The notes: generated by a model not told the origin, from the letters alone. Counted from the stretch's first letter, positions 29,756 to 39,580 are shown. The stretch is DNA of 64,000 nucleotides from Methanobacterium sp. (GCA_018263005.1 JADFDH010000006.1:11633-75632); one strand, 5' to 3'. Translations and numbers: made by a program.

Positions 29756-30193
29756 TTAAATTATTGATGCTTCTCCTCCGGCATCTTCAATCTTCTTGAT
29801 GGCACTTTGGGAGAATTTTGGTGATCTAATCACCAGGGATCTGGTTAATCTGCCTTTACCCAATACCTTGTTGTAACCCATCTTGGTAACATCCACTAAA
29901 ATTTTTCCGTTTTCTTCACTGGCCAGACCCTTTTTGAGTAAATCATCGAGTTTTTCATCCAGGAAGTCTAAATTTATGGGTTTGAATTTGTATATGGTCT
30001 TCTGGGGTCTTTTGAAACCATATTTTCCATAATGATCAGGATCGTATTTGACTATCCAGGACCACATATGCTTATGGCCTCCGGCCATTCCTCTTCCACC
30101 ACGGTGTCCTGCTCCTCTTCTTTTCTTAGAACAACCTCCACCTATGGTTCGTGATCCGCGCATTTTCCTTATTTTCCGTGTTCTTCTTATCAT
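29756..30193 (-). CDS. rplO: 50S ribosomal protein L15 (uL15)
   Basis: About 145 residues from ATG 30193 (MIRRTRKIRKMRGSRT), preceded by AAGGTTGAT. The open frame runs 39 codons further but that part is AT-rich spacer and unlike L15. GGGCSKKRRGAGHRGGRGMAGGHKH is the Gly/Arg-rich extension typical of the family. It assembles late in the 50S subunit. Confidence 0.95.
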   Translation of the reverse strand: MIRRTRKIRKMRGSRTIGGGCSKKRRGAGHRGGRGMAGGHKHMWSWIVKYDPDHYGKYGFKRPQKTIYKFKPINLDFLDEKLDDLLKKGLASEENGKILVDVTKMGYNKVLGKGRLTRSLVIRSPKFSQSAIKKIEDAGGEASII

Positions 30194-30304
30194 GTAATCA
30201 ACCTTCAATATGATTATATTAGCTTGAATTTTTTTAGGGATTTTATATAATATTAGGGGATGTTTATTGATCTTAGGGATGTTAATATGATCTTCATATT
30301 TTTT

Positions 30305-30330
30305 GATCAACCTTTTTTAAAAGGTTGATC
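30305..30330. repeat. Perfect 12-bp inverted repeat touching the L30 stop codon
   Basis: GATCAACCTTTT, a two-base loop and AAAAGGTTGATC form a 26-base perfect hairpin. Its last base is part of the rpmD stop codon. A half-repeated phrase (GGGATGTTTATTGATCTTA then GGGATGTTAATATGATCTTC, plus strand) lies beside it at 30258-30295. Confidence 0.8.
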
Positions 30331-30785
30331 TATAACATCTTATTGATCAGGCCCTCTATGCTTTCTCCCCTGTATCCTAAACTTCCGTCTTCATTATAGG
30401 CTTTTTTGATATTTTTAAATCCTTTTCGGGGTGGGTGTAATCTGAAGACTGGTTTTATTCCTGATTCTTCCAGACTTGCACCTTCTAGAACTGCCTGGGA
30501 TAGGTCTTCTATGGATTGGTAACTGGTTTTTTCTTTCAGATACTCGTCTGTAACCTTTGAACCTCCAGGTAATGTTCCTCTTTTGGATATCATTTTAACC
30601 AGGGTTTCTTTATTTATCTCTCCCCAGGTTATGTAATCTTTTGCCTTCTGGAGCATTCCCTGATAGCTGGGGTTTTCTTCGATTATTACGGCGTGGTTTA
30701 TCCTATTCAGCCGTAACATTTTCATAGTATCCGTTATGTCCCCCTTAACACCAGTTCTACCCCTTACTCTAATGGCTGCAATCAT
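30330..30785 (-). CDS. rpmD: 50S ribosomal protein L30 (uL30), archaeal long form
   Basis: 151 residues, the long archaeal/eukaryotic form. [27 protein letters not shown] at the start and [27 protein letters not shown] near the end are signatures. GGTGA lies six bases before the ATG. Confidence 0.95.
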   Translation of the reverse strand: MIAAIRVRGRTGVKGDITDTMKMLRLNRINHAVIIEENPSYQGMLQKAKDYITWGEINKETLVKMISKRGTLPGGSKVTDEYLKEKTSYQSIEDLSQAVLEGASLEESGIKPVFRLHPPRKGFKNIKKAYNEDGSLGYRGESIEGLINKML

Positions 30786-30828
30786 TTATTATCACCTTAA
30801 TATTTACTAATCTTAGGTGGAGAGAATA

Positions 30829-31476
30829 CTAATCTGCGCATTCCACTCCCAGATTTTTAAGATCTGATTTCTTGGCCTTGACTTTGCTTAACTGTTTTAA
30901 TGCTTCGAAAACAGCTCCTGCGAAGTTTATAGTGGTTTGGGTTTGTCCTCTGGTTTCGGACCATAAGTCATCTATACCTGCTAGTTTTAATATGGTTTTA
31001 CCCACATCTCCTATGGCCAATCCAACTCCTCCTGGTGCTGGTATGAGGGTTACCCTTACGCTTCCTATTTTACCTTCCACTTTAAATGGTACGGTGTGTT
31101 CTTTTCCACAGACGCATCCCCAGTCTCCGCATCCTCTGCGTACCTTTATTATATTATATTTAGCATCGTCAACTGCTTTTCTAATGGCCGGGCCTACTTC
31201 CTTAGCTTTACCCTGTCCCAAGCCTACGTACCCGTTTTTATTACCAACAGCTACAATGACTCGGAAATTCACTTTTCTACCTGATTTATGCATTCTCTGC
31301 ACCAGGTTAACATCCATTACTTCTTCTTCCAGATCGGGTAATAGGGTGTTTATTATTTCCAATTCCATTATAGGAAGGCCTCGGTCGAATATCTCATCGA
31401 TATCACTGATGGTGCCTTCCTTAACCAAACGTCCTAGGTTGGTTTTTGGCTCCCATTCCTGCATATCATTGTTCAT
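30829..31476 (-). CDS. rpsE: 30S ribosomal protein S5 (uS5)
   Basis: 215 residues. The S5 RNA-binding domain has [35 protein letters not shown], and an [19 protein letters not shown] segment with three cysteines is seen in archaeal S5. [11 protein letters not shown] lies in the C-terminal domain. The start overlaps the L18 stop by 4 bases. Confidence 0.96.
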   Translation of the reverse strand: MNNDMQEWEPKTNLGRLVKEGTISDIDEIFDRGLPIMELEIINTLLPDLEEEVMDVNLVQRMHKSGRKVNFRVIVAVGNKNGYVGLGQGKAKEVGPAIRKAVDDAKYNIIKVRRGCGDWGCVCGKEHTVPFKVEGKIGSVRVTLIPAPGGVGLAIGDVGKTILKLAGIDDLWSETRGQTQTTINFAGAVFEALKQLSKVKAKKSDLKNLGVECAD

Positions 31477-32054
31477 GATGATTCCTCTTTAATCTTTTCT
31501 TTAATGGTTTTGAAGTGATCAGGGAGATCTGAAGGTTGAAGTCCCCTTTCTAAATATTGTGAAAACTTTTTACTTACCTGGGTATCGTTTAAGGTTTGAC
31601 TGTAATTTGCTATGTGTTCTCCGTTTATTCTGTCTTCTTCTGGTAAGATGCTTTCATTATATGGTACATCTAATCCGGCGTCCACTGCGCCTTTAAGTAC
31701 TGCGTATATTTTAGATCCTTTGAGTGATGATTTAAGACCAATGTCCAGGGTAGCTTCGTTTATTTCATTATTTAATGCCCGTTTCCCGCATAAAAATCCG
31801 GTGAGATATGCGGCGGAGGTGTTTTTTCCCCCTGCTTTCCAGCCTAATTTTTCTAATTCCTTGGAATTGGCCGATGCCAGGGTTTCATCTCCTTCATTGT
31901 TTATCTTAATTATTTGGGCGGTTATATGTTTATTAGAAATCCTTACGACCATCCTGGGCTTATCCATTGTGGTTAGCTTTAATCTGGCTTTATAATTTGT
32001 TTTTCCTTGTTTTCTTCTTTTAAATGCCAATTTATATCTTGATCCGTGTGCCAT
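31473..32054 (-). CDS. rplR: 50S ribosomal protein L18 (uL18)
   Basis: 193 residues. [21 protein letters not shown], the [12 protein letters not shown] core and [14 protein letters not shown] match archaeal L18, which binds 5S rRNA. Its stop overlaps rpsE by 4 bases. Confidence 0.96.
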   Translation of the reverse strand: MAHGSRYKLAFKRRKQGKTNYKARLKLTTMDKPRMVVRISNKHITAQIIKINNEGDETLASANSKELEKLGWKAGGKNTSAAYLTGFLCGKRALNNEINEATLDIGLKSSLKGSKIYAVLKGAVDAGLDVPYNESILPEEDRINGEHIANYSQTLNDTQVSKKFSQYLERGLQPSDLPDHFKTIKEKIKEESS

Positions 32055-32066
32055 AATATTCCCCCA

Positions 32067-32513
32067 TTATCTGAGAAGGTCATGATCCCGAGCATAGGTT
32101 TTCATATATGATTTACTTCGGAATGCGCCACCTTTAGCCATTTTATAAAGCTTACGATAAGTGGTTTTATTTATATCCCTGTTATCTCTCATATCCTTCA
32201 AATCTTTTCTCAGTGCTCTTATGGTAGTCATCCAAGCTTTCTTCTTAGGGTTTCTTGCCCCTTTAGCTCCTTTTATACTACCGCGTCCTTTTCTTCTTCC
32301 TTTCTTTTTCTGTTGTGCGATCTTCTTAGATCGGTAGCTGCTAATCCCTTTTTTTGGTTTAGCCTTAATAACTCCGTTATTAATTAGTTGCTTAACTCCT
32401 TCTCTGGTTATAGCCCGTGATACTTCTTCAGTATTTTCCGGATCTATCCAAACCCGATTTACTCCGACCTTGAGAATATCTGCAGCTAATCTTTTTTGAG
32501 TAGTAAGATTCAT
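32067..32513 (-). CDS. rpl19e: 50S ribosomal protein L19e (eL19)
   Basis: About 148 residues from ATG 32513, with GGGAGG six bases upstream. NLTTQKRLAADILKVGVNRVW and the GRRKGRGSIKGAKGARNPKKKAWM segment are diagnostic of this archaeal/eukaryotic protein. Confidence 0.95.
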   Translation of the reverse strand: MNLTTQKRLAADILKVGVNRVWIDPENTEEVSRAITREGVKQLINNGVIKAKPKKGISSYRSKKIAQQKKKGRRKGRGSIKGAKGARNPKKKAWMTTIRALRKDLKDMRDNRDINKTTYRKLYKMAKGGAFRSKSYMKTYARDHDLLR

Positions 32514-32583
32514 TAAAAACCTCCCTGAAACAACCAATTTTTTTATGGCTGTTTATTTTTTATGATATAATCCAAAATCTAAA

Positions 32584-32673
32584 AAACACGTGTTTCTATG
32601 ATTATTGGATTTGAAATGCGCCCTGAAATCTTGATTCCATGCACATGTTATATTAATATGGATTAATCCATAT
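32584..32673. repeat. Two perfect palindromes in the L32e-L19e spacer
   Basis: AAACACGTGTTT (32584-32595, 12 bp) and ATATGGATTAATCCATAT (32656-32673, 18 bp) are both exact palindromes. The second begins a few bases after the L32e stop codon on the minus strand. The 164-base spacer is long for this tightly packed operon and shows no gene. Confidence 0.75.
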
Positions 32674-32677
32674 CTGA

Positions 32678-33013
32678 TTATAATTCCTTGTTTAAAATCT
32701 TAATTCCTAATTCTGATGCTTTTTCGAGGATTATTTCTTTTTTCCGTTTTCCTACGGTGGAACTAATCCTGCCGGCCTGGGTTTCCGGGTCTAAATTTTC
32801 TAATTCCTTAATATTAGAAACCAATACATCTTGGTATCCTGATGGATGTAAACCTCTCGTTGCTTTTGGAGATCCGTAACCTATAGATGGCATGGCTGGT
32901 TTTCTTGCTTCATACCTTCTTCGTTTACTGGTTTTTCCCCGGGCTTTCCTCCATTTATCTCCCAGTTTCTTGTATCTGTGCCATTCCTGACGTTTAAAAT
33001 GTGGTTTTTTCAT
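32678..33013 (-). CDS. rpl32e: 50S ribosomal protein L32e (eL32)
   Basis: About 111 residues from ATG 33013, with GGTGA five bases upstream. [25 protein letters not shown] at the start and [23 protein letters not shown] are diagnostic. The ribosome-binding site overlaps the end of the L6 gene. Confidence 0.95.
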   Translation of the reverse strand: MKKPHFKRQEWHRYKKLGDKWRKARGKTSKRRRYEARKPAMPSIGYGSPKATRGLHPSGYQDVLVSNIKELENLDPETQAGRISSTVGKRKKEIILEKASELGIKILNKEL

Positions 33014-33024
33014 TATGGTCACCT

Positions 33025-33558
33025 TCACTCCTTACTGATCAGGTATATTCCGTCCTGGAATACCCTGGGATCTCTGCCCTTAATTTTAGTGGCCTGTTCT
33101 ATATTGGCCATGGTTTGACCCACATCTTCCTTATTGATCCCTTCCACGATAACTTCATCACCGTTTACTTTGACCTTGGTTTCGCCTAATACTTTGGCTG
33201 TACGGGGGTGTCTTTCACCCAGGAAGTTATCAATGGTTACCCGGTCACTGGATACTTTAACGGTCATGGGAAAGTGAGCGTATACTATTTTCATTTTATA
33301 AATAAAACCATCGGTTAATCCCTTGATCATATTAGTTAGATGGGATTTTATAGTGCCTAACATGGCTTTATCCCTTTTTTTAGGGAAAGGTGCTTCTAAA
33401 ATTATTTTTCCATCTTCGGCGCTGATTTTGATATTTCGGCTTTTAAATTTCCTTTTGAGTTCACCCTTTGAACCGGTTACCACTACTTCATCCTGTATGG
33501 TGACCTTTATCCCCTCTGGTATGGGGATTTCATCTCTGATACTTGCTAATTGAGCCAT
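33025..33558 (-). CDS. rplF: 50S ribosomal protein L6 (uL6)
   Basis: About 177 residues from ATG 33558 ([11 protein letters not shown]); the longer frame overlaps S8. Two L6 domains are visible, with [32 protein letters not shown] and GEKH-like [12 protein letters not shown]. It sits near the GTPase centre of the 50S subunit. Confidence 0.95.
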   Translation of the reverse strand: MAQLASIRDEIPIPEGIKVTIQDEVVVTGSKGELKRKFKSRNIKISAEDGKIILEAPFPKKRDKAMLGTIKSHLTNMIKGLTDGFIYKMKIVYAHFPMTVKVSSDRVTIDNFLGERHPRTAKVLGETKVKVNGDEVIVEGINKEDVGQTMANIEQATKIKGRDPRVFQDGIYLISKE

Positions 33559-33568
33559 ATTAATCACC

Positions 33569-33961
33569 TTAGTAAATGTAAGCCAGAAGCCTGCCACCAA
33601 TTCCCTTTTCTTTAGCATCTTTATGGGTCATTATTCCTTCGGGTGTGGTCATTATTATTATTCCGAAGTTTTTAGAGGGCAGATATCTTTTTTCAAATCG
33701 TTCAAATTCGTCTTTTTTCACGGCGTGTCTGGGTTTTATTACACCGCATTTGTTTATGTTTCCTTCGAGTTCCACTATGAATTGGCCTGCCTTTCCATCG
33801 TCTACGAACTCGAATTCACCTATATATTCTTCCTTCTGCATGGTTCTTAGAACATGCCCGATCATTTTTGATGCGGGGGTGATTTTGCATCTGTTGTTTC
33901 CCTGCATTTCATTGTTTCGCATGTTGGTAAGAGCGTCTGCCAGAGGATCCATGAGAGTCAA
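33569..33961 (-). CDS. rpsH: 30S ribosomal protein S8 (uS8)
   Basis: 130 residues. The start is TTG 33961 (MTLMDPLADALTNMRNNE), with GAGGTGA six bases upstream; an internal ATG at residue 4 lacks such a site. FEKRYLPSKNFGIIIMTTPEGIMTHKDAKEKGIGGRLLAYIY is the archaeal C-terminus. It binds the central domain of 16S rRNA. Confidence 0.95.
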   Translation of the reverse strand: MTLMDPLADALTNMRNNEMQGNNRCKITPASKMIGHVLRTMQKEEYIGEFEFVDDGKAGQFIVELEGNINKCGVIKPRHAVKKDEFERFEKRYLPSKNFGIIIMTTPEGIMTHKDAKEKGIGGRLLAYIY

Positions 33962-33973
33962 ATTTATTCACCT

Positions 33974-34117
33974 CTAATTATATTTTTTAAATCCAATTTT
34001 TGATGCAAGTTCTCTGAAGCATTGTCTGCATAACATAAGCCCGTATCTTCTTACCAGGGCAGAGTGATCCCCACATCTTCTGCATTTTCTTGATGCCTTT
34101 CCGTATTTTCTTGGCAA
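33974..34117 (-). CDS. rpsN: 30S ribosomal protein S14, zinc-binding type (uS14)
   Basis: 47 residues from TTG 34117, with GGTGA four bases upstream. The sequence begins [15 protein letters not shown] and later reads [13 protein letters not shown], giving the two CxxC pairs that bind zinc in archaeal S14. Too short for many gene finders, but position between L5 and S8 and all motifs agree. Confidence 0.96.
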   Translation of the reverse strand: MPRKYGKASRKCRRCGDHSALVRRYGLMLCRQCFRELASKIGFKKYN

Positions 34118-34144
34118 TTTATCACCTTTAATTATTTTGGGTTA

Positions 34145-34651
34145 CTATTCCACCTTAATCTTAAATTTTTCCTGCATAAACACCTTGGTCTCTTCTGATG
34201 TGACCTGATGTTTTTGGGGAATCTTTCTTTGTTGAATTTTCCTTCTCTTTATTCTGTAACCGGGTTTTTCAAAGGTAACTGAAACATTCATTCCAAATAT
34301 ACCAATATCAGGATCGTAACGCATCCCCGGGATATCGATGTGTTCTTCTATTCCAAAAGAAACATTACCCTGTTTATCGAATTTTTTGGATTCTAATTTA
34401 TTACCTATACCGTTTAGAATGAGTTTTATGGCTTCATCTGCTTTTTGATCACGTAATGTGACTTTACAGGCTATGGGCTGGCCTTTCCGTATACCAAATT
34501 CTGGATTGGTTACTTTGGAATAGGTTCTGACAGGTTTTTGATCGGTTATACTGTTTAGTAATTTCTCTGCCCGGGCCAGCTTCTCTCCACCTTCACCTAC
34601 TCCTATGTTTATGGTGGCCTTGGCTATTTTCACTTCTTCCATGGGATTCAT
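34145..34651 (-). CDS. rplE: 50S ribosomal protein L5 (uL5)
   Basis: 168 residues. [44 protein letters not shown] and the [20 protein letters not shown] region are typical. It binds 5S rRNA and the P-site tRNA elbow. The ATG shares one base with the S4e stop (TAATG). Confidence 0.96.
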   Translation of the reverse strand: MNPMEEVKIAKATINIGVGEGGEKLARAEKLLNSITDQKPVRTYSKVTNPEFGIRKGQPIACKVTLRDQKADEAIKLILNGIGNKLESKKFDKQGNVSFGIEEHIDIPGMRYDPDIGIFGMNVSVTFEKPGYRIKRRKIQQRKIPQKHQVTSEETKVFMQEKFKIKVE

Positions 34652-35379
34652 TATTTACCCCCGGGAAGTGTTATCATTGGTTTTTCTTTACCTAAAACAA
34701 AAACATAATCTTTAAGGGTTTGGAATGTTTTTCCATCTGCGGTTTCTATTACCACCGTGTTGGGCATGGATGATTTGGTGATGGTTATTTCCTTTATATT
34801 ACCCCTTTCACCTATGTGTTTTCCGCCGATTACCAGACCTAAAGATCCGCTTTCAAATTTTATGTGATCTTCAATTTCCTGTTCTGGAACTTTGAGTTTC
34901 AACACATCAGCTGTTTTATAATCATCCTCAGTCAGACAGTTCCTGCCGTCATGAAGGTTTAATTGAGTTTTAGCGTCTTTGATTATGGTTTTATCCTCGA
35001 TTCGGCATAATTTGAATTCCTTGTTTTCCGCTGATATGGGGTACATTATGAGTTTTCCTTTTTCATCAGGGAGTACACGGTATACTTTACCTGACTTGGG
35101 GATTTCAATAACGTCCATGAACCCTATTGGGAACTTATAATCTTTTCTTGGTCGGCCGTCAACCAGGATATCTCCTTTGTTGATGATTATCTTGGCTTCC
35201 CTGGCATTATCCGCTATTTCAAGAATGTCCCTTACAACTATCAGGAGGGGCATGGATTTATCCAGGGCATGGGAACCTGCGCTGGTTTTAACTGTCCATT
35301 TATATTCTTTAGGATGTATTGGCCAGTTTTCTGGTGCCTTATAACGTTTTAAATGTTTTCTTGAACCCATTTTAGCCAT
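34651..35379 (-). CDS. rps4e: 30S ribosomal protein S4e (eS4)
   Basis: 242 residues, absent from bacteria. [21 protein letters not shown], an S4-like domain ([21 protein letters not shown]) and a KOW segment ([17 protein letters not shown]) follow the family order. Two bases separate its ATG from the L24 stop. Confidence 0.96.
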   Translation of the reverse strand: MAKMGSRKHLKRYKAPENWPIHPKEYKWTVKTSAGSHALDKSMPLLIVVRDILEIADNAREAKIIINKGDILVDGRPRKDYKFPIGFMDVIEIPKSGKVYRVLPDEKGKLIMYPISAENKEFKLCRIEDKTIIKDAKTQLNLHDGRNCLTEDDYKTADVLKLKVPEQEIEDHIKFESGSLGLVIGGKHIGERGNIKEITITKSSMPNTVVIETADGKTFQTLKDYVFVLGKEKPMITLPGGK

Positions 35380-35381
35380 AT

Positions 35382-35735
35382 TTATCCCTTCCTCTCTATT
35401 ACTTCATTTCTTTCATCGTCATCAAGATCCAGTTCTACCAGCATCACTTTAGAAGGGTGAACTGAATGATAAACTTGATTCCCATCGGGTTTCTGTACCG
35501 AAACACCATCGATCATTAACCGGTAATGTTTGAGGTCAACTTTCTCTACTTTTCCTTCCTGTTCCTTGAAATCTCCCCTCATCACCAGAACTTTATCTCC
35601 TTTTTTTACTGGTAGAGATCTTGTCTGGTACCTCTCTCTGAGCTCTTCAGAAAGTGTTACGCTCATTAATTTATGACGAACATGTAACGGTGCTTTAAAG
35701 CGAAATTTCCTTTGTTTTCTTGGCTGTTTTGACAT
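35382..35735 (-). CDS. rplX: 50S ribosomal protein L24 (uL24)
   Basis: About 117 residues from ATG 35735 (MSKQPRKQRKF), with GGTGA five bases upstream. The KOW motif VKKGDKVLVMRGDFKEQEGKV is clear, followed by YHSVHPSKVMLVELDLDD. It initiates 50S assembly. Confidence 0.95.
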   Translation of the reverse strand: MSKQPRKQRKFRFKAPLHVRHKLMSVTLSEELRERYQTRSLPVKKGDKVLVMRGDFKEQEGKVEKVDLKHYRLMIDGVSVQKPDGNQVYHSVHPSKVMLVELDLDDDERNEVIERKG

Positions 35736-35789
35736 AATATTCACCGTGTATTAAATTCATTTAAAAAATATTATTAGTTTTATTCATTT

Positions 35790-36188
35790 TCAGACGATTA
35801 TGCTGGCCGCACTTCCTATGGAAGGCCATCGGTCTGCTGCTTCCTTAGCAACTGGTCCTCGTATTTCGGATCCTTTAAGCACTCCTTCCGGACTTAGAAT
35901 TACAGCTGCATTATCTTCAAATTTAACTCTTAAACCGTCTGCTCTGCGGTATTCTTTTTTCTGCCTGACCACTACCGCTGTAGTGACTTCTCTTCTCATT
36001 TCTACTGATCCCTTTTTTACGGAGATCACTATCATATCACCCACACCAGCACTGGCTAATCTTCTTCTAACCCCTTTATATCCTTTAACCGATACGATTT
36101 CCACTTCTCTTGCGCCGGTGTTATCCACACACTGTAGTCGGGCTCCTATGGGTAGTGATTTGGAAACATTAGATGTGATAGCCTTCAT
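35790..36188 (-). CDS. rplN: 50S ribosomal protein L14 (uL14)
   Basis: 132 residues. [25 protein letters not shown] and [13 protein letters not shown] are signatures, and [33 protein letters not shown] is the conserved C-terminus. One base separates its ATG from the S17 stop. Confidence 0.97.
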   Translation of the reverse strand: MKAITSNVSKSLPIGARLQCVDNTGAREVEIVSVKGYKGVRRRLASAGVGDMIVISVKKGSVEMRREVTTAVVVRQKKEYRRADGLRVKFEDNAAVILSPEGVLKGSEIRGPVAKEAADRWPSIGSAASIIV

Positions 36189-36189
36189 T

Positions 36190-36507
36190 TCAATCTCCCT
36201 TAACCTCGATTACTACGAAATGTTTGGTCTTACTGAGTGGTCTGCATTCTGCGATTTTCACCGCATCACCAATGCTTAAGTCTATGCAGTCAGGTTTATG
36301 TGCGTGTATAATTGATTTTCTTTTTTCGTATCTTTCAAACTTACGAATAAATTTATAAAAACTTCTCTCTACAGTGACGGTTCTCTCCGCTTTATCACTG
36401 GTCACGATTCCTTCTAATATCTGCCCTCTTACAGGTAGATTTCCGTGGAAAGGACAGTTAGGATCATCGCATTTTGTTTTTGGTTCTGTAACGTCGATAC
36501 CAATCAT
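36190..36507 (-). CDS. rpsQ: 30S ribosomal protein S17 (uS17)
   Basis: About 105 residues from ATG 36507, with GGTGA five bases upstream. [17 protein letters not shown] is the archaeal N-terminal extension, and the OB-fold core [28 protein letters not shown] follows. It binds the 5' domain of 16S rRNA. Confidence 0.96.
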   Translation of the reverse strand: MIGIDVTEPKTKCDDPNCPFHGNLPVRGQILEGIVTSDKAERTVTVERSFYKFIRKFERYEKRKSIIHAHKPDCIDLSIGDAVKIAECRPLSKTKHFVVIEVKGD

Positions 36508-36627
36508 TAATATCACCTTTATAGTAAATTTTTTTTTCGAATAGTATTTTTAAGTAAGTTAACCCGTTTCATCCAGTATTCAAATTATAAATTCACAGAT
36601 TTCTTCTGATGCTTATCAGTTGACCAC

Positions 36628-36701
36628 TGATCCTATAGAGCAGTATTTACTGATCCAGTATCAGTTCTCTGATGATCCTATAGAGCAGTATTTACTGATC
36701 C
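36628..36701 (-). repeat. Two exact 29-bp repeats after the Rpp29 stop
   Basis: The same 29 bases, TGATCCTATAGAGCAG then TATTTACTGATCC on the plus strand, occur at 36628-36656 and 36673-36701, 45 bases apart. A partial third copy (CTGATCCTATA) runs into the rnp1 stop codon at 36706. No gene fits in the 198-base spacer. Confidence 0.85.
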
Positions 36702-36705
36702 TATA

Positions 36706-36990
36706 TCACCAGTACTTTCTGTATCTCTTTTTAATCCTGTTTTCTGGACGAATCGCTATTATTTGACCGTTAATTTCAACTTTAGCACCATCAGGAAGTT
36801 GGAAATGAAAAGTCGCCACTTTTTTGGGGATGATCTTTTCATTTCCCTTGTCATCCTCTATTTTGATGGTGTTCTTGGTTTCGTCAACAACCTTTCCTTT
36901 TATCCCTTTATATCCACTATGTGAGCTGCGGACTACCTCTACAGGCAAACCAACAAGCTCGTGTCTGAATATGTTTTGTGGAGTTATCAT
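36706..36990 (-). CDS. rnp1: Ribonuclease P protein component 1 (Rpp29)
   Basis: 94 residues, an Sm-like fold. ITPQNIFRHELVGLPVEVVRSSHSGYKGIKGKVVDETKNT and PDGAKVEINGQIIAIRPENRI are the family pattern. It is part of the archaeal RNase P holoenzyme that trims tRNA 5' ends, and its place between aIF1 and S17 is the standard archaeal order. Confidence 0.95.
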   Translation of the reverse strand: MITPQNIFRHELVGLPVEVVRSSHSGYKGIKGKVVDETKNTIKIEDDKGNEKIIPKKVATFHFQLPDGAKVEINGQIIAIRPENRIKKRYRKYW

Positions 36991-37010
36991 GATATTATAA
37001 GAGACAGAAA

Positions 37011-37352
37011 TTATCTTCTCTTTCTGCCCTTACTTCTTTCATCCCTGTCTTTGATTTCAATGGTGTCTGAAGAAAAGCCCATATTAGCTAGAACTTCTTT
37101 CACTTTCCTTTTATGGTCTCCCTGAAGTTCTATCTGGCCTTTTTTTGCAGTTCCTCCACAGGCGCATTTATTTTTTAGTTCCTTGGTTAATTCTCTTATG
37201 TCGATGTCATGCTCATCGATACCTTCTACTATGGTCATGAGCTTCCCGAATCTTCTTCTTACTGTGTAGACTTTAACTTTTTGAATCTCCCTTGCTATCT
37301 CTTCACATACGCAAAGTTCTTCTGGAAGACCGCATATCTCACAGACTGTCAT
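37011..37352 (-). CDS. Translation initiation factor aIF1 (SUI1 family)
   Basis: 113 residues. An N-terminal C-x2-C, C-x-C segment ([13 protein letters not shown]) probably binds zinc. The SUI1 core has [38 protein letters not shown] and a basic C-tail. It helps start-codon selection on the 30S subunit. It follows L29 by five bases. Confidence 0.95.
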   Translation of the reverse strand: MTVCEICGLPEELCVCEEIAREIQKVKVYTVRRRFGKLMTIVEGIDEHDIDIRELTKELKNKCACGGTAKKGQIELQGDHKRKVKEVLANMGFSSDTIEIKDRDERSKGRKRR

Positions 37353-37357
37353 CTATT

Positions 37358-37564
37358 TTAGTTCTCCTTCGTTTTTTCACTCATTATGGTAAGTACCCGG
37401 GCAATAGTCCGTTTAAGTTCTTTAACTTTACCCGGATCTTCATAAATTCCAGCGGCAGCGCTTTTAGAGACTATCTTTGAATGTTCTGCCCTGAGTTCAT
37501 CCAATTTTTTCTGGATTTCCCCTATCTCCATTGCCCTTATTTCCTTGGACCTTAATATTACCAT
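37358..37564 (-). CDS. rpmC: 50S ribosomal protein L29 (uL29)
   Basis: 68 residues, a helical hairpin. RSKEIRAMEIGEIQKKLDELRAEHSKI is typical. AGGTG lies just upstream of the ATG. It sits by the peptide exit tunnel. Confidence 0.95.
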   Translation of the reverse strand: MVILRSKEIRAMEIGEIQKKLDELRAEHSKIVSKSAAAGIYEDPGKVKELKRTIARVLTIMSEKTKEN

Positions 37565-37613
37565 TTTTCTACACCTTTTTATAATTTCCGAATTTATCTA
37601 TTTTTCTAAAGAT

Positions 37614-38624
37614 TTACTGGGAATTTTCTTTGGTTTCTTTAGCAGGTTTAACAAGATCGGCTGTTTTGAATTTTTTAAACTTGATTTCCGGTCCCTTTTT
37701 CTCTTCTGCTTCCACAGATTCTTTAACCTTCTTAGTCTCAGCTTCCACAGATTCTTTAACCTTCTTAGTCTCAGCTTCCACAGATTCTTTAGCTTTCTTA
37801 GTCTCAGCTTTCACAGATTCTTTAGCTTTCTTGGCCTCAGCTTCCACAGTCTCTTTGACTTTCTTGGTCTCTGGTTCTTCTTCTATGTCTTCCAGGTTAT
37901 CTTCTGTTTCTTCGCTTATTTCATCTTCAATTTCATCAGATACTGTTTCTTCAGCTACTTCCACGTCTGGAGCTGGTGATTCTTCTTCCTCTGTACTTTC
38001 CACCAGGGTTTCACTTGGTGATTCTTCCACAGTGGGCATTATTATATCAACTTTATCAGGCAGTACAGTTCCTGGTGGCATGATCCTTACATAAATTCCC
38101 AGAACACCCGGTTTAAGTTGGACTGTTGCAAATCCTTCCCTTACAAAACGGGTGGATGGTTCACCACATTTCTTTATGTATCCATCTATAAATTTGGCAC
38201 ATGCAGATCTGGATCCTCTAATCTTACCAGAAATGGTAACCTCCACACCCTGGGCTCCTGCGCCCATTATTCTTCGAAGTGCAGTGTAAGCCACTCTCCT
38301 GAAGTGCATACCCCTCTGTAACATGGCCGCTATTTTATGGGCCATGATCTTGGGATTGAGTTCGGGGACATCCACCTCTTTAACTTCTACCTGGGGATTT
38401 TCCAGTTCGTAGTTGTTTTTTAGATTCTGGGTTATATTTCGGACGGTTTTTCCTCCTCTTCCTATAACCATACCGGGACGTTCTGCATAAACCACCACCA
38501 TGGTTCCTAGAGGTGTTACTTGAATCTCCATTCCACCGTAACCGGCTCTTTCCAGTTCTTTTTCTAAATATTCATCGATTCTAGTCCTTTTAAGACCTTC
38601 TGTTACAAAATCCTTTTCAATCAT
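37614..38624 (-). CDS. rpsC: 30S ribosomal protein S3 (uS3) with long repetitive C-terminal tail
   Basis: 336 residues against roughly 210-270 in most archaea. The N-terminal KH domain ([18 protein letters not shown]) and the S3 C-terminal domain ([35 protein letters not shown]) are intact through about residue 205. After that comes an acidic stretch (about 210-250, rich in Glu and Ser), then five 11-residue repeats of the type [11 protein letters not shown], and a basic end. The tail should form a long charged helix; its job is unknown. The start overlaps the L22 stop by 4 bases. Confidence 0.95.
   Translation of the reverse strand: MIEKDFVTEGLKRTRIDEYLEKELERAGYGGMEIQVTPLGTMVVVYAERPGMVIGRGGKTVRNITQNLKNNYELENPQVEVKEVDVPELNPKIMAHKIAAMLQRGMHFRRVAYTALRRIMGAGAQGVEVTISGKIRGSRSACAKFIDGYIKKCGEPSTRFVREGFATVQLKPGVLGIYVRIMPPGTVLPDKVDIIMPTVEESPSETLVESTEEEESPAPDVEVAEETVSDEIEDEISEETEDNLEDIEEEPETKKVKETVEAEAKKAKESVKAETKKAKESVEAETKKVKESVEAETKKVKESVEAEEKKGPEIKFKKFKTADLVKPAKETKENSQ
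37708..37872 (-). repeat. Five in-frame 33-bp repeats in rpsC
   Basis: Five consecutive 33-base units, beginning GCTTCCACAGATTCTTTA on the plus strand, encode 11-residue (hendecad) units of Val/Lys/Glu/Ala/Ser. The first two are identical and the outer ones diverge, as expected from slippage inside a coding region. Confidence 0.93.
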
Positions 38625-39082
38625 TGAATCTCCCCTAGTACTACTTGTATGTGGGTGGTTGGTGTGTTAAAGGGACTTGCTCTTCCAAAAGCTCGGGGAG
38701 TCCATCCTCTAATAACGTAACCTCGGTGACTGGATATATGTTCGATTTTAAGATTTTCCGTATCTAATCCCTGATATTCAGCGTTGGCTTCGGCATTTAT
38801 CAGCACATCTAAAATTTGAGATGCTGCTTTAACCGGATAACGACCAGTGGGCCATCCTTTAAGACCTTTACGGTGTCCTATCTTTTTATTATGTCTTTTA
38901 AAGGGTACTGGTTTCTTCATTTCTATTACGTCTTCTAAATATTCCTTAGCCTCTTCTATTTCCATTCCCCTTATGGTTCTGCATATCTCAACAGCATGTT
39001 TTGGGGATATTTTAAGAGATCGGCCGCTTGCCTTTGCTTTTTTTGATGTATCCTCATTGTAAGCGTATTTAATCTTTGCCAT
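38621..39082 (-). CDS. rplV: 50S ribosomal protein L22 (uL22)
   Basis: 153 residues. [31 protein letters not shown] and the loop [22 protein letters not shown] match archaeal L22. It lines the exit tunnel. Its stop overlaps rpsC by 4 bases. Confidence 0.96.
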   Translation of the reverse strand: MAKIKYAYNEDTSKKAKASGRSLKISPKHAVEICRTIRGMEIEEAKEYLEDVIEMKKPVPFKRHNKKIGHRKGLKGWPTGRYPVKAASQILDVLINAEANAEYQGLDTENLKIEHISSHRGYVIRGWTPRAFGRASPFNTPTTHIQVVLGEIQ

Positions 39083-39094
39083 GATATTAACTCC

Positions 39095-39505
39095 TTATTT
39101 AAGGGGTACGAACATGGATGATCTGGTTGCACCCATCCCCGGATCTCCGTGCTGGACTCTTTGTCTGGTCACTGCAAACTCCCCGAAATAGCAGCCAATC
39201 ATCTCTGGCTGGATAGTTATTTCTACAAATTGTTTGCCGTTGTATATTCCAAAGGTCATTCCCACCATCTCTGGTAGGACTATCATATCCCGGCAGTGAG
39301 TCTTTATAATGCGGGGCCTTCCTCCCTGGTCTCCTTCTTTTTTAAGTTTTCTAATTTTTTCTAATACCTTCTTCTGTCTGGGTAGGAAGCCTTTCTTCAG
39401 GGATCTTCTTTGCCTGGAAGGGAATAGTTGAATAACATTATCCAGTGGCATCTGTTGCAATTCTTCCAGGGTATAACCGCGATAACTAAATTCTTTTCTA
39501 GCCAA
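39095..39505 (-). CDS. rpsS: 30S ribosomal protein S19 (uS19)
   Basis: 136 residues, the archaeal length with an N-terminal extension ([31 protein letters not shown]). The conserved core ends [25 protein letters not shown]. It contacts the A-site finger in the 30S head. Confidence 0.96.
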   Translation of the reverse strand: MARKEFSYRGYTLEELQQMPLDNVIQLFPSRQRRSLKKGFLPRQKKVLEKIRKLKKEGDQGGRPRIIKTHCRDMIVLPEMVGMTFGIYNGKQFVEITIQPEMIGCYFGEFAVTRQRVQHGDPGMGATRSSMFVPLK

Positions 39506-39580
39506 TTAGTCTCCTCCTAATGAATCTGTCTAATATCTATTATTTTCACTAAATTTTCTTGTTTTATAATTTTTTAGGAT

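Noticed and set aside
30194..30310. 39-codon N-terminal extension of L15
   Set aside because: AT-rich spacer sequence; L15 begins at MIRRTRK with its own ribosome-binding site.
37630..38094. Plus-strand Ser/Thr-rich reading frame over rpsC
   Set aside because: It is the antisense shadow of the rpsC repeats, with no ribosome-binding site or conserved features.
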